A stretch of 64,000 bases of DNA from contig NZ_CP026498.1 in assembly GCF_002953255.1 (NCBI RefSeq), positions 9,388,066-9,452,065 on the forward strand, written 5' to 3'. The DNA is from Streptomyces sp. CB01881 (GTDB taxonomy: Bacteria; Actinomycetota; Actinomycetes; Streptomycetales; Streptomycetaceae). The translations under genes were made by a program, and so were the position numbers. The notes beneath the pieces were generated by a model. The model did no database searches. It had not been told where the DNA came from and saw only the letters and a program-made list of their open reading frames with translations. Shown piece after piece: positions 1 through 8,713 of this stretch (position 1 is its first letter; each line of letters begins with the position of its first letter).

Positions 1-2
1 CG

Positions 3-2381
3 GGGAACAACGTGGTCCTGGCGACGCCGACCGGCTCCGGCAAGAGCCTGGTGGCGGCGGGGGCGCACTTCGCGGCGCTGGCGGAGGGCAAGCGGACCTT
101 CTACACCGCGCCGATCAAGGCGCTGGTGTCGGAGAAGTTCTTCGACCTGTGCAAGGTGTTCGGCACCGAGCAGGTCGGCATGATGACCGGTGACGCGAGC
201 GTCAACCCGACCGCGCCGATCATCTGCTGCACCGCCGAGGTGCTGGCGCAGATCGCGCTGCGGGACGGCGCGCGGGCCGACATCGGCCAGGTGGTGATGG
301 ACGAGTTCCACTTCTACGCGGAGCCGGACCGCGGCTGGGCCTGGCAGATCCCGCTGCTGGAGCTGCCGCAGGTGCAGTTCCTGCTGATGTCGGCGACGCT
401 CGGCGACGTCCGCCGCTTCGAGGAGGACCTCACCCGCCGCACCGGCCGGCCCACCACCGTCGTCCGCTCGGCGACGCGCCCCGTGCCGCTGTTCTACGAG
501 TACCGCCGCACCACCCTGCACGACACGCTGGAGGAGCTGCTGAAGACGGGTCAGGCGCCCGTCTACGTCGTGCACTTCACGCAGAAGGAGGCGGTGGAGC
601 GGGCGCAGTCGCTGATGAGCATCAACATGTGCTCGAAGGCAGAAAAGGACGCCATCGCCGACCTGATCGGCGGTTTCCGCTTCACCACCAAGTTCGGCCG
701 CAACCTCTCCCGGTTCGTGCGGCACGGCATCGGCGTGCACCACGCCGGCATGCTGCCCAAGTACCGCCGGCTGGTCGAACGCCTCGCCCAGGCAGGCCTG
801 TTGAAGGTGATCTGCGGGACGGACACGCTCGGCGTCGGCGTCAACGTGCCGATCCGCACGGTGCTGTTCACCGCGCTGTCCAAGTACGACGGCGTGCGGG
901 TGCGCGTCCTGCGGGCCCGTGAGTTCCACCAGATCGCGGGCCGCGCCGGGCGGGCCGGGTTCGACACCGTGGGGCAGGTCGTCGCGCAGGCGCCGGAGCA
1001 CGTGATCGAGAACGACAAGGCCGTCGCCAAGGCGGGCGACGACCCGAAGAAGAAGCGCAAGATCGTCCGGAAGAAGGCGCCGGAGGGCTTCGTCGGCTGG
1101 TCCGAGGAGACCTTCGAGCGGCTGATCGCCGCCGACCCGGAGCCGCTGGTCTCCCGTTTCAAGGTGAGCCACGCGATGCTGCTGTCGGTGATCGGACGGC
1201 CCGGCAACGCCTTCGACGCCATGCGCAAGCTGCTCACCGACAACCACGAGGACCGCGCCGCCCAGCGCCGGCACATCCGCACCACCATCGCCATCTACCG
1301 CTCGCTGCTGGAGGGCGGCGTGGTGGAGCGGTTGGACGAGCCGGACGCCGAGGGCCGGATCGTCCGCCTCACCCTGGACCTCCAGGAGAACTTCGCGCTC
1401 AACCAGCCGCTCTCCACCTTCGCGCTGGCCTCCTTCGAGCTGCTCGACCCGACCTCGCCGTCGTACGCGATGGACGTCGTCTCCGTCGTCGAGGCGACCC
1501 TCGACGACCCGCGCCAGATCCTCGCCTCGCAGCAGAACAAGGCCCGCGGCGAGGCCATCGGCGAGATGAAGCGCGACGGCATCGAGTACGAGGAGCGGAT
1601 GGAGCGGCTCCAGGAGATCACCTACCCGAAGCCGCTGGAGGAGCTGCTCACCCACGCCTACGAGGTGTACCGCCGGGCGCACCCGTGGATCGGCGACCAC
1701 GAGCTGCGGCCGAAGTCCGTGGTCCGCGACCTGTACGAGCGGGCGATGACCTTCTCGGACTACGTCGGCCACTACGAGCTCGCCCGGACCGAGGGCATCG
1801 TGCTGCGCTACCTGGCCGGCGCCTACAAGGCGCTGGAGCAGACCGTCCCCGAGGACGTGAAGACCGACGACCTCAAGGACGTCATCGCCTGGCTGGGCGA
1901 GCTGGTGCGCCAGGTCGACTCCAGCCTGCTGGACGAGTGGGAGCAGCTGGCCAACCCGACCGAGCCGCAGGCCGCCGAGGTCACCCTGGACGACAAGCCG
2001 GCGCCGGTCACGGCCAACGCGCGGGCCTTCCGGGTGCTGGTGCGCAACGAGATGTTCCGCCGGGTCGAGCTGGCGGCGCTGGAGCACTACGACGCGCTGG
2101 GCGAGCTGGACGGCGAGTACGGCTGGGACGCGGACCGCTGGGCGGACGCGCTCGACGGGTACTGGGAGGAGTACGACGACCTCGGCACCGGCCCGGACGC
2201 GCGCGGCCCGAAGATGCTGCTGATCGAGGAGGAGGACTCCTCGTGGCGGGTCCGGCAGATCTTCGACGACCCGTCGGGTGACCACGACTGGGGCATCAGC
2301 GCCGAGGTCGACCTCTACGGTTCGGACGAGGAGGGCCGCGCGGTGCTGCGCGTCACCGCGGTGGACCGCCTGGGCGGCTGA
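3..2381 (+). CDS. Ski2-like DEAD/DEAH-box RNA helicase with DUF3516 C-terminus (5' truncated)
   Basis: The frame is open from base 3 and the Walker A motif (ATPTGSGKS) sits at the window edge, so the true start and a short N-terminal stretch lie outside. Motif II is DEFH (near base 300), motif III is SAT (near 390), followed by HHAGMLPKYR (near 740), GTDTLGVGVN (near 820) and the motif VI Q-GRAGR-G (near 930). This order is that of the Ski2/Mtr4 superfamily 2 branch. A basic insert (KKKRKIVRKK) lies near base 1055. The C-terminal half matches what I know as DUF3516, the actinobacterial version, presumed to act in RNA processing or decay. It is a stand-alone gene followed by a strong hairpin. 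Family assignment is firm; the substrate is unknown. Confidence 0.93.
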   Translation, partial: GNNVVLATPTGSGKSLVAAGAHFAALAEGKRTFYTAPIKALVSEKFFDLCKVFGTEQVGMMTGDASVNPTAPIICCTAEVLAQIALRDGARADIGQVVMDEFHFYAEPDRGWAWQIPLLELPQVQFLLMSATLGDVRRFEEDLTRRTGRPTTVVRSATRPVPLFYEYRRTTLHDTLEELLKTGQAPVYVVHFTQKEAVERAQSLMSINMCSKAEKDAIADLIGGFRFTTKFGRNLSRFVRHGIGVHHAGMLPKYRRLVERLAQAGLLKVICGTDTLGVGVNVPIRTVLFTALSKYDGVRVRVLRAREFHQIAGRAGRAGFDTVGQVVAQAPEHVIENDKAVAKAGDDPKKKRKIVRKKAPEGFVGWSEETFERLIAADPEPLVSRFKVSHAMLLSVIGRPGNAFDAMRKLLTDNHEDRAAQRRHIRTTIAIYRSLLEGGVVERLDEPDAEGRIVRLTLDLQENFALNQPLSTFALASFELLDPTSPSYAMDVVSVVEATLDDPRQILASQQNKARGEAIGEMKRDGIEYEERMERLQEITYPKPLEELLTHAYEVYRRAHPWIGDHELRPKSVVRDLYERAMTFSDYVGHYELARTEGIVLRYLAGAYKALEQTVPEDVKTDDLKDVIAWLGELVRQVDSSLLDEWEQLANPTEPQAAEVTLDDKPAPVTANARAFRVLVRNEMFRRVELAALEHYDALGELDGEYGWDADRWADALDGYWEEYDDLGTGPDARGPKMLLIEEEDSSWRVRQIFDDPSGDHDWGISAEVDLYGSDEEGRAVLRVTAVDRLGG

Positions 2382-2514
2382 GGCTCCGCTGGCCCGGTAA
2401 CCCTCGGACGGGGCGCTCCCGGGCCGGGGTGACCGCCGGACCGCGAGCACCCCGGCCGGGCGGTCACCGGCGGGTCACCGCCGGACGCGGGGGACGCGGG
2501 CGGACGTAAGCGCA

Positions 2515-2553
2515 AGGAGGCCGGGGTCCGCAGAGTGCGGGCCCCGGCCTCCT
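2515..2553 (+). terminator. Intrinsic terminator hairpin after the helicase
   Basis: An 18-bp stem (AGGAGGCCGGGGTCCGCA with its complement, one G.T wobble) closes on a 3-base loop (GAG). No T-run follows, which is usual for streptomycete terminators. It lies between the helicase and the convergent gene ending at 2678, so it can serve both strands. Confidence 0.75.
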
Positions 2554-2590
2554 CGTGTCCGGACTCCGGCCGGCCCCGTTCGGATCTCAG

Positions 2591-2666
2591 GCTCCGGGCT
2601 CCGGGCTCCGGGCTCCGGGCTCCGGGCTCCGGGCTCCGGGCTCCGGGCTCCGGGCTCCGGGCTCCG
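2591..2666. repeat. 7-bp tandem repeat (GCTCCGG)n
   Basis: Ten perfect head-to-tail copies of GCTCCGG followed by one partial copy (GCTCCG). The array lies in the 3' intergenic space between the helicase terminator and the stop codon of the convergent membrane protein gene. It is outside any supported coding frame and looks like a slippage-prone simple repeat. Confidence 0.95.
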
Positions 2667-2677
2667 ACCTGCCCCGA

Positions 2678-3508
2678 TCAGATCCAGATGAACGGCGCGC
2701 CCGCCGCGTACGACAGCGCCCGGGTGGCCTCGTCCAGCACCTGCTCCGCGCCGGCCCCCGGGCTGGGCGGGACGGCGAGCGGGGTCGCGGAGACGGAGGC
2801 CCCCGGGGAGGCGGACGGCGAGCCGCCGTGGCCCTCGACCGGCCGCGAGCTGGTGACGGTCACGTGCCGTCCGACCGCCTCGACGCGCTGCTCCGTGCCG
2901 GGCTTGGCGGTGCCGGCGGGCAGGGCGGGGGCGGTGGAGGCGTCCGGGAGGATGAAGGCGAGCGCGCCCGGCTTGGCCCGCAGCGCCTCGGCGGCCTTGG
3001 CGGCGGCGGCCTGGTCGGCGAAGCGCAGCAGGGTGACGCTGCTGAGCACCGGCTTGTCCTGGCCCGCGAAGCTGACGGTCAGGTAGCCCTGGCAGCCGCT
3101 CTCGCGGAACAGGTCCTGGGCCCGGTCCTGGAGGGCCTCGGTGCAGTTCTCGCCCTGGCGGACGCCGGAGCGCTTGCCCTTGTAGGCGCCGACCTCGACC
3201 ACCCGCTGGGCGGGGAAGAGGGTGTCGGCGTTGAGCCCCTCGGGGTCGGCGCCGCTGCGCGGGGGCGGGGAGCCGACCACGCGCGGCGTCTTGGTCGCGT
3301 CCTTGCTGGACGGGCCGAGGCCGGGTATGAAGTCGCCGGGCGTCGGGCGGGTGATGATCCAGCCGCCGGCCGCCACGACGCCGACCACCACGATCCAGCC
3401 CACGACGCGGCGGGCGCCGACTCTCCTGGCCGGCCGCCGGTACGCGCCGCCCGGCTGGTCGGTTCCGTGGTCTCCCGGTGACGGGGTGCGCTCCCCCTGC
3501 GTGGTCAT
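2678..3508 (-). CDS. Single-pass membrane protein, hypothetical
   Basis: A 276-aa protein with a Pro/Gly/Arg-rich cytoplasmic N-terminus, one transmembrane helix at about residues 35-52 (WIVVVGVVAAGGWII), and an extracytoplasmic domain with two Cys residues (C-T-E-A and G-C-Q-G, probably disulphide bonded). The C-terminal part is Ser/Pro-rich. I do not recognise a named domain; the layout resembles conserved actinobacterial membrane-anchored proteins of unknown function. ATG 3508 is chosen because the acidic/basic N-terminus and helix follow it; no Shine-Dalgarno sequence precedes it, but a TAGAAT hexamer does, which suggests a leaderless mRNA. The gene is convergent with the helicase and divergent from bioB. 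Confidence 0.75.
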   Translation of the reverse strand: MTTQGERTPSPGDHGTDQPGGAYRRPARRVGARRVVGWIVVVGVVAAGGWIITRPTPGDFIPGLGPSSKDATKTPRVVGSPPPRSGADPEGLNADTLFPAQRVVEVGAYKGKRSGVRQGENCTEALQDRAQDLFRESGCQGYLTVSFAGQDKPVLSSVTLLRFADQAAAAKAAEALRAKPGALAFILPDASTAPALPAGTAKPGTEQRVEAVGRHVTVTSSRPVEGHGGSPSASPGASVSATPLAVPPSPGAGAEQVLDEATRALSYAAGAPFIWI

Positions 3509-3515
3509 GGCGCAG

Positions 3516-3521
3516 ATTCTA
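3516..3521 (-). promoter_or_regulatory. -10 element of a probable leaderless promoter
   Basis: On the minus strand TAGAAT stands 7 bases upstream of the ATG at 3508, the spacing expected when transcription starts at or next to the A of the start codon. No ribosome binding site separates them. No clear -35 hexamer is visible. Confidence 0.5.
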
Positions 3522-3621
3522 AGCAGTGCGCAGGTGGTGGAGATCACGGGGGAGGGCCGGTGACGATCACCCGCGCCGGGGGGCCGGGGAGCTCCGCGGC
3601 CGGGGAGTGACATTTACCACT

Positions 3622-3641
3622 ACAGTGAGCTCCGACACTGT
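3622..3641. promoter_or_regulatory. Inverted repeat upstream of bioB, candidate operator
   Basis: ACAGTG and CACTGT form a perfect 6-bp inverted repeat with an 8-base spacer, 81 bases upstream of the bioB start. Its position and dyad symmetry fit a dimeric repressor site, and biotin genes in actinobacteria are known to be controlled by repressors such as BioQ or BirA-like proteins. The site is inferred from symmetry only. Confidence 0.4.
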
Positions 3642-3722
3642 GACAACTCGCACATCCTCCCGGAGATCTTCTGGTGGGTTTCCTCTGGCGTCGTCCGTCG
3701 GCCACCAGGCAGGATCAGGCCC

Positions 3723-5027
3723 ATGGATCTGCTCGATACCCTCACCGCCAAGGGCCTGCGCGGCGAAGCCCCGACCCGCGAGGAGGCGCTCGCCGTCCTC
3801 GCCACCACCGACGACGAGCTGCTGGACGTCGTCGCGGCCGCCGGGCGGGTGCGCCGGCAGTGGTTCGGCCGCCGGGTGAAGCTCAACTACCTGGTGAACC
3901 TGAAGAGCGGGCTCTGCCCGGAGGACTGCTCGTACTGCTCGCAGCGGCTGGGCTCCAAGGCCGAGATCCTCAAGTACACCTGGCTGAAGCCGGACCAGGC
4001 CGCCGAGGCCGCGAAGGCCGGCGTCGCCGGCGGCGCCAAGCGCGTCTGCCTGGTGGCCAGCGGCCGCGGCCCGACGGACCGTGACATCGACCGGGTCGCC
4101 GACACCATCTCCGCCATCAAGGACGCCGACCCGGCCGTCGAGATCTGCGCCTGCCTGGGCCTGCTCTCCGACAACCAGGCCGAGCGGCTGAAGGCGGCCG
4201 GCGCCGACGCCTACAACCACAACCTGAACACCTCCGAGGGCACCTACGGCGACATCGCCACCACCCACACCTACGCGGACCGGGTGGACACCGTCCAGAA
4301 GGCGCACGGCGCGGGCCTGTCGGCCTGCTCCGGCCTGATCGCGGGCATGGGCGAGAGCGACGAGGACCTCGTGGACGTGGTCTTCGCGCTGCGCGAGCTG
4401 GGCTCGGACTCGGTGCCGGTCAACTTCCTCATCCCGTTCGAGGGCACCCCGCTGGCCAAGGAGTGGAACCTCACCCCGCAGCGCTGCCTGCGCATCCTGG
4501 CGATGGTGCGCTTCGTCAACCCGGACACCGAGGTGCGGATCGCGGGCGGCCGCGAGGTCCACCTGCGCACGCTCCAGCCGCTGGGCCTGCACCTCGCCAA
4601 CTCCATCTTCCTCGGCGACTACCTGACCAGCGAGGGCCAGGCCGGGCAGGCCGACCTCGACATGATCAAGGACGCGGGCTTCGAGGTCGAGGGCGCCGGC
4701 GAGGCCACCCTGCCCCGGCACCGGGCCGACGTCGCCGCCGCGGTGGCCACGGGCGGCGCCTGCGGGACCGGCGGCGGCTGCGGGCCGTGCGGCGGGCACG
4801 GCGAGGCCTCCGGCGACGCGGCCGGCGAGGAGGAGGCAGGCGGCGGTGCGCACGGGTGTGGCCCCTGCGGCGGGCATGCCGTGGCGGCCCCCGCCGAGAA
4901 CGCGGCCGAGAGCGCGGCCGAGAGCGCGGCCGAGAGCGCGGCCGAGAACCCCAACGACGAGCTGCGCAGCGACCTGGTCCGGGTCCGGCGCCGCGGCGCC
5001 GGCACCGAGCTGGCGCCCAACGCCTGA
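3723..5027 (+). CDS. bioB: Biotin synthase BioB
   Basis: A radical-SAM enzyme that inserts sulphur into dethiobiotin, the last step of biotin synthesis. The [4Fe-4S] ligands are visible as C65-x3-C69-x2-C72 (CPEDCSYC), followed by the BioB-type TIM barrel (residues about 50-340, including YNHNLNT and NFLIPFEGTPL). At 434 aa it is about 90 residues longer than E. coli BioB. The extra tail is rich in Cys-Gly-His (CGTGGGCGPCGGHG, then GCGPCGGH) and ends in a four-fold AES-A repeat encoded by a 12-bp tandem repeat near 4905-4950. The tail could bind metal or help hold the cluster, but no function is shown. It is the first gene of bioB-bioA-bioD. Confidence 0.97.
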   Translation: MDLLDTLTAKGLRGEAPTREEALAVLATTDDELLDVVAAAGRVRRQWFGRRVKLNYLVNLKSGLCPEDCSYCSQRLGSKAEILKYTWLKPDQAAEAAKAGVAGGAKRVCLVASGRGPTDRDIDRVADTISAIKDADPAVEICACLGLLSDNQAERLKAAGADAYNHNLNTSEGTYGDIATTHTYADRVDTVQKAHGAGLSACSGLIAGMGESDEDLVDVVFALRELGSDSVPVNFLIPFEGTPLAKEWNLTPQRCLRILAMVRFVNPDTEVRIAGGREVHLRTLQPLGLHLANSIFLGDYLTSEGQAGQADLDMIKDAGFEVEGAGEATLPRHRADVAAAVATGGACGTGGGCGPCGGHGEASGDAAGEEEAGGGAHGCGPCGGHAVAAPAENAAESAAESAAESAAENPNDELRSDLVRVRRRGAGTELAPNA

Positions 5028-5050
5028 CCGCTGCAAGGGAATCCATCATC

Positions 5051-6382
5051 ATGGCTCAGCCTTCCGCCCCCGCCCGGCCCGCCGGGGCCCTGCCCACCGA
5101 CACCCTGCTCGCCCTCGACCGGGCGCACGTCTGGCACCCGTACGGGCCGATGCCCGGCACCGCCACCCCGTACGTGGTGGAGTCCGCGTCCGGGGTGCGG
5201 CTGAAGCTCGCCCGACCCGTCGAGGGGAGGGACGAGCTGGTCGACGGGATGTCGTCCTGGTGGGCGGCGATCCACGGCTACGGGCACCCGGTGCTGGACG
5301 ACGCGGTGCGCGGGCAGCTGGGCCGGATGAGCCACGTCATGTTCGGCGGGCTCACCCACGAGCCCGCCGTCCGGCTGGCCGCGCGGCTGGTGGAGATCAC
5401 CCCGGAGCCGCTCCAGCACGTCTTCCTGTCCGACTCGGGCTCGGTGGCCGTCGAGGTCGCGATGAAGATGTGCCTGCAGTACTGGCAGTCCACCGGACGG
5501 CCGGAGAAGCGCCGGCTGCTCACCTGGCGCGGCGGCTACCACGGGGACACCTTCCACCCGATGTCGGTCTGCGACCCGCAGGGCGGCATGCACCACCTGT
5601 GGGGCGGGGTACTGCCCGACCAGTTGTTCGCGCCGCAGCCGCCGGCCGGCTTCGACGCGCCGCTGGACGCCGAGTACGCGGCCCGCTTCGACGAGTTGAT
5701 GGAGCGTCACGCCGGCGAGCTGGCCGCCGTCATCGTCGAGCCGGTGGTGCAGGGCGCCGGCGGGATGCAGTTCCACTCCCCCGCCTACCTGCGGATGCTG
5801 CGCGAACTCTGCGACCGCCACGGCGTGCTGCTGGTCTTCGACGAGATCGCCACCGGCTTCGGCCGCAGCGGCGCCCTGTTCGCGGCCGACCACGCCGGCG
5901 TCTCCCCGGACGTCATGTGCCTGGGCAAGGCGATGACCGGCGGCTACCTCACCATGGCCGCCGCACTCTGCACCGGCGAGATCGCCGACGGCATCAGCCG
6001 GGGCGAGATGCCCGTCCTGGCGCACGGCCCGACGTTCATGGGCAACCCGCTGGCCGCCGCGGTCGCCAACGCCTCCATCGACCTGCTGCTCGGGCAGGAC
6101 TGGCAGACCGAGGTGAAGCGGATCGAGACCGGCCTGCGGGACGGCCTTGCGGACGTGGCCGCCCTGCCCGGTGTCCGGGACGTCCGGGTCCTGGGCGCCA
6201 TCGGCGTCGTGCAGTTGGACCACCCGGTGGACATGGCGGCGGCGACCACGGCGGCCGCCCGGGAAGGCGTCTGGCTGCGCCCGTTCCGGGACCTCGTCTA
6301 CACCATGCCGCCGTTCGTGACGGGGGACGAGGACGTGGCGCGGATCGCGGCCGCGGTGACCGCTGCGGCGGTGGCCGGATGA
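5051..6382 (+). CDS. bioA: Adenosylmethionine-8-amino-7-oxononanoate aminotransferase BioA
   Basis: A PLP-dependent class III aminotransferase that turns KAPA into DAPA using S-adenosylmethionine as amino donor. It is 443 aa, the normal length. Recognisable elements are HVWHPYGPM near the N-terminus, DGMSSWWAAIHGY, the PLP-contacting VFDEIATGFGR and the Schiff-base lysine in CLGKAMTGGYL. ATG 5051 is preceded by AAGGGA and lies 23 bases after bioB. The stop overlaps the start of bioD by 4 bases (ATGA), so the two are translationally coupled. Confidence 0.97.
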   Translation: MAQPSAPARPAGALPTDTLLALDRAHVWHPYGPMPGTATPYVVESASGVRLKLARPVEGRDELVDGMSSWWAAIHGYGHPVLDDAVRGQLGRMSHVMFGGLTHEPAVRLAARLVEITPEPLQHVFLSDSGSVAVEVAMKMCLQYWQSTGRPEKRRLLTWRGGYHGDTFHPMSVCDPQGGMHHLWGGVLPDQLFAPQPPAGFDAPLDAEYAARFDELMERHAGELAAVIVEPVVQGAGGMQFHSPAYLRMLRELCDRHGVLLVFDEIATGFGRSGALFAADHAGVSPDVMCLGKAMTGGYLTMAAALCTGEIADGISRGEMPVLAHGPTFMGNPLAAAVANASIDLLLGQDWQTEVKRIETGLRDGLADVAALPGVRDVRVLGAIGVVQLDHPVDMAAATTAAAREGVWLRPFRDLVYTMPPFVTGDEDVARIAAAVTAAAVAG

Positions 6383-7134
6383 TCGCCCCTCCCGTGCTCT
6401 TCGTCACCGGCACCGGCACCGAGGTCGGCAAGACCGTGACGACGGCCGCCGTCGCGTCGGCGGCCCTCCAGGCCGGCCTGCGGGTCGCCGTGCTCAAGCC
6501 CGGCCAGACCGGGGTCGAGCCGGGCGAGCCGGGGGACGTCGAGGAGGTCGCCCGGCTGGTCGGCGCCCCGCTCGCCGGCCGGCTCACGCTGCGCGAACTC
6601 GTCCGCTACCCCGAGCCGCTGGCGCCCGACACGGCCGCCCGGCGCTCCGGTCGGCCGTACCTCGCCCCCGCCGACACGGCCGCCGCCGCCGCCGAACTGG
6701 CCCACGACCACGACCTGGTCCTGGTCGAGGGCGCCGGCGGCCTGCTGGTGCGCTACGACGACGAGGGCCGCACGCTCGCCGACCAGGCGCTCGCCGCCCG
6801 CGACCTCGGCCTGCCGGCGCAGCTGCTGCTGGTCGCCACGGCCGGCCTCGGCACGCTCAACACCACCTCGCTGACCGCGGAGGCGCTGGCCGCGCGCGGC
6901 CTGCCGCTGTTCGGCGTGGTCATCGGCGCCTGGCCCGGCTCCCCCGGCCTCGCCGACCGCTGCAACCTCGCCGACCTGCCCCGGTCGGCGGGCGCCCCGC
7001 TGCTCGGCGCCCTGCCCGAACGGGCGGCCGCCGCCGGGGACTTCGCCGCCGTGGCGCGCGCCTCGCTCGCCCCGGCGCTGCACGGGCGGTGGGACGCGGC
7101 GGAGTTCGCGAGGACGCATCAGGCGGCGGGCTGA
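6379..7134 (+). CDS. bioD: Dethiobiotin synthetase BioD
   Basis: An ATP-dependent carboxylase that closes the ureido ring of dethiobiotin from DAPA and CO2. The 251-aa sequence opens with the P-loop variant GTGTEVGKT, then KPGQTG (substrate Lys) and VEGAGGLLV, all BioD hallmarks. It is the last gene of the bio operon. No bioF (KAPA synthase) is present in this window, so that step must be encoded elsewhere. Confidence 0.96.
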   Translation: MIAPPVLFVTGTGTEVGKTVTTAAVASAALQAGLRVAVLKPGQTGVEPGEPGDVEEVARLVGAPLAGRLTLRELVRYPEPLAPDTAARRSGRPYLAPADTAAAAAELAHDHDLVLVEGAGGLLVRYDDEGRTLADQALAARDLGLPAQLLLVATAGLGTLNTTSLTAEALAARGLPLFGVVIGAWPGSPGLADRCNLADLPRSAGAPLLGALPERAAAAGDFAAVARASLAPALHGRWDAAEFARTHQAAG

Positions 7135-7149
7135 CCGGCCCCGGCGGGA

Positions 7150-7202
7150 GGCCCGGTGAGTGGCCCGGTGAATGGCCCGGTGAATGGCCGGGTCACCGGG
7201 CC
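7150..7202 (+). terminator. Terminator built on 12-bp tandem repeats after bioD
   Basis: Three tandem 12-mers (GGCCCGGTGAGT once, GGCCCGGTGAAT twice) start 15 bases after the bioD stop. The last copy pairs with TCACCGGGCC at 7193-7202 to give a perfect 10-bp stem with a 9-base loop. Because each copy carries the same left arm, three alternative hairpins can form with one right arm. It separates bioD from the convergent gene ending at 7240. Confidence 0.65.
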
Positions 7203-7239
7203 TCCCACCGGGCCTGCCGCATGACCCGGCCGGTCCGCC

Positions 7240-8175
7240 TCAGAGGATGGCCTCGCACACCTGCCCCAGGCGGTGCGCTTCGAGGAAGACGTCGCCCTGC
7301 TTCGGGGTGGGCATCGGCATCGTGGCGAAGGCCTTCAGCTCCGCCCGGAACGCCTCCGGGACCTTGAGCAGGTCGGCCAGGAAGAAGAGCCCGCTGCGCA
7401 GGCCCTCGATGTCCGGGTCGTCCGGCCAGGCTATCGTCACGACGTAGCCGATCGTGTGCAGCAGCCGCCCGAGGGTGAACCAGTTGAACTCCTCGGCCGA
7501 CGACAACTCCCGTGCCAGGTCGACCACGCCGTCCATGGCAGCGGCGAACTCCACTACCAGGGCCCTGCCCACCTCGTTCGACTCGGCGGCCGGGATCCTG
7601 CTCGTGTAGGCCTCGATCCGCTCGATCTCCGACGGCGGGAAGTCGAGCGTGCGCAGCGTGTCCAGGAACTCGGCGAGCCTCTCGGCGCCGCCCGACGATC
7701 CGGTCAGCGGGGCCAGATGGAGCTTCCAGCCGACGCCGCAGCCGGCCCGGTAGAAGTTCATCCTCCTGTGCCGGTCGATCCCGGGGGCGCCGTTCGGGGT
7801 CGTTGGCGGTGCCGCCGCCGCTGCCGCTGCCACCGGGGGCCGACCGCTCCCCTGGCTCACGCTGCCCTGTTTGCGCTTCTGCTCGGCCCGGGCGGCGGCC
7901 AGCAGCTGCGCCCATCTCAGCCCGGACTGCCGGGTGGGTGTCTGCCCCGCCTGTCGTTGCAGCCAGGGCACGAACGCCTCGAAGTAGCCGGTGAACCGTT
8001 CGCTGGGGACGGAAACCCTGGTCAGCCACCCGTTGATCGTCGAGTCGGAGATCGTGACCGGCGGCACCTGAACCTCACCCAGCCGGACCGCGGTCTTCAG
8101 CGGGGGCGGCCCGGCCGCCTCCCACAGGTCCCGTAGCTCCGCCCAGAACCGATCGGCCGCATCATCCACCCGCAT
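7240..8175 (-). CDS. Hypothetical protein with N-terminal HTH-like region
   Basis: A 311-aa protein. Residues about 1-60 (FWAELRDLWEAAG to INGWLTRVSVPS) resemble the short helix-turn-helix-like segment found at the start of many actinobacterial multidomain proteins. An Ala/Pro-rich linker follows near residues 110-130, and then a mostly helical C-terminal domain of about 190 residues that I do not recognise (contains NFYRAGCG and NWFTLGRLLHTIGY). ATG 8175 is chosen because GGGGGGA lies just upstream. Function unknown; it is convergent with the bio operon. Confidence 0.7.
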   Translation of the reverse strand: MRVDDAADRFWAELRDLWEAAGPPPLKTAVRLGEVQVPPVTISDSTINGWLTRVSVPSERFTGYFEAFVPWLQRQAGQTPTRQSGLRWAQLLAAARAEQKRKQGSVSQGSGRPPVAAAAAAAPPTTPNGAPGIDRHRRMNFYRAGCGVGWKLHLAPLTGSSGGAERLAEFLDTLRTLDFPPSEIERIEAYTSRIPAAESNEVGRALVVEFAAAMDGVVDLARELSSAEEFNWFTLGRLLHTIGYVVTIAWPDDPDIEGLRSGLFFLADLLKVPEAFRAELKAFATMPMPTPKQGDVFLEAHRLGQVCEAIL

Positions 8176-8348
8176 GCACGTCCCCCCTGTTCGGACGACC
8201 GACGGAAGCGGTCGCCGGAAAATCATCAATAACAGTGCTGGCCAGCATAGTTGGGTCACCGCGGACCGACCACGGATCGCCGGATGTCCCCGGAAGCGGG
8301 ACAACGGTGTCATCGAAGGGCTCGAACCCGGACCTCGGAGGCTCGCAC

Positions 8349-8528
8349 ATGTCCGTCCTGTTCCACCTGTTCCAGAACGGCTCCACCCTGCTCGGCACCG
8401 CCGGAACGATCTACGCCGCAACCGTCTCCGCGACCGCCATGACCTCGGCCTTCTCCCGGAACCCGCAGCGCCGGCGCGACGCCCGGGCCTCCCTGGCCCT
8501 CCTCCTGCGCCGCTCCCGCGGCCGCTGA
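8349..8528 (+). CDS. Small hypothetical protein, 59 aa
   Basis: A short protein starting at ATG 8349 behind GGAGG, with a hydrophobic/small-residue N-terminal half (LLGTAGTIYAATVSATAMTSAF) that could be a membrane helix, and a very basic C-terminus (RNPQRRRDARASLALLLRRSRGR). A 12-bp hairpin follows directly after the stop, supporting a real single-gene transcript. Function unknown. Confidence 0.55.
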   Translation: MSVLFHLFQNGSTLLGTAGTIYAATVSATAMTSAFSRNPQRRRDARASLALLLRRSRGR

Positions 8529-8534
8529 GGACCG

Positions 8535-8562
8535 GTCCTGACCGGTCGGAACCGGTCAGGAC
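8535..8562 (+). terminator. Terminator hairpin after the 59-aa gene
   Basis: A perfect 12-bp stem (GTCCTGACCGGT with ACCGGTCAGGAC) and a CGGA loop, starting 6 bases after the TGA stop at 8528. Confidence 0.7.
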
Positions 8563-8713
8563 GGAGCGTCCGGCGACGGCTTCGGCAGGAGGGGCGGAAC
8601 CGTCGTCGGAGGCGTCGCAGGCGACTGCGGCGGGCACTCGGCTTCGCTGGAACGAGTGAAATCCACGCCCAGGCGGTAGCACGGGCCCGGCGGGGCTCAA
8701 TACCGTTCTCGGC

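Noticed and set aside
2591..2666. CRISPR array
   Set aside because: Repeats are 7 bp, directly abutting, with no spacers and no cas genes.
2535..3481. Plus-strand open frames running through the GCTCCGG array
   Set aside because: A 7-bp repeat read in frame gives artificial PGSGLRA periods; the rest is antisense to the membrane protein gene.
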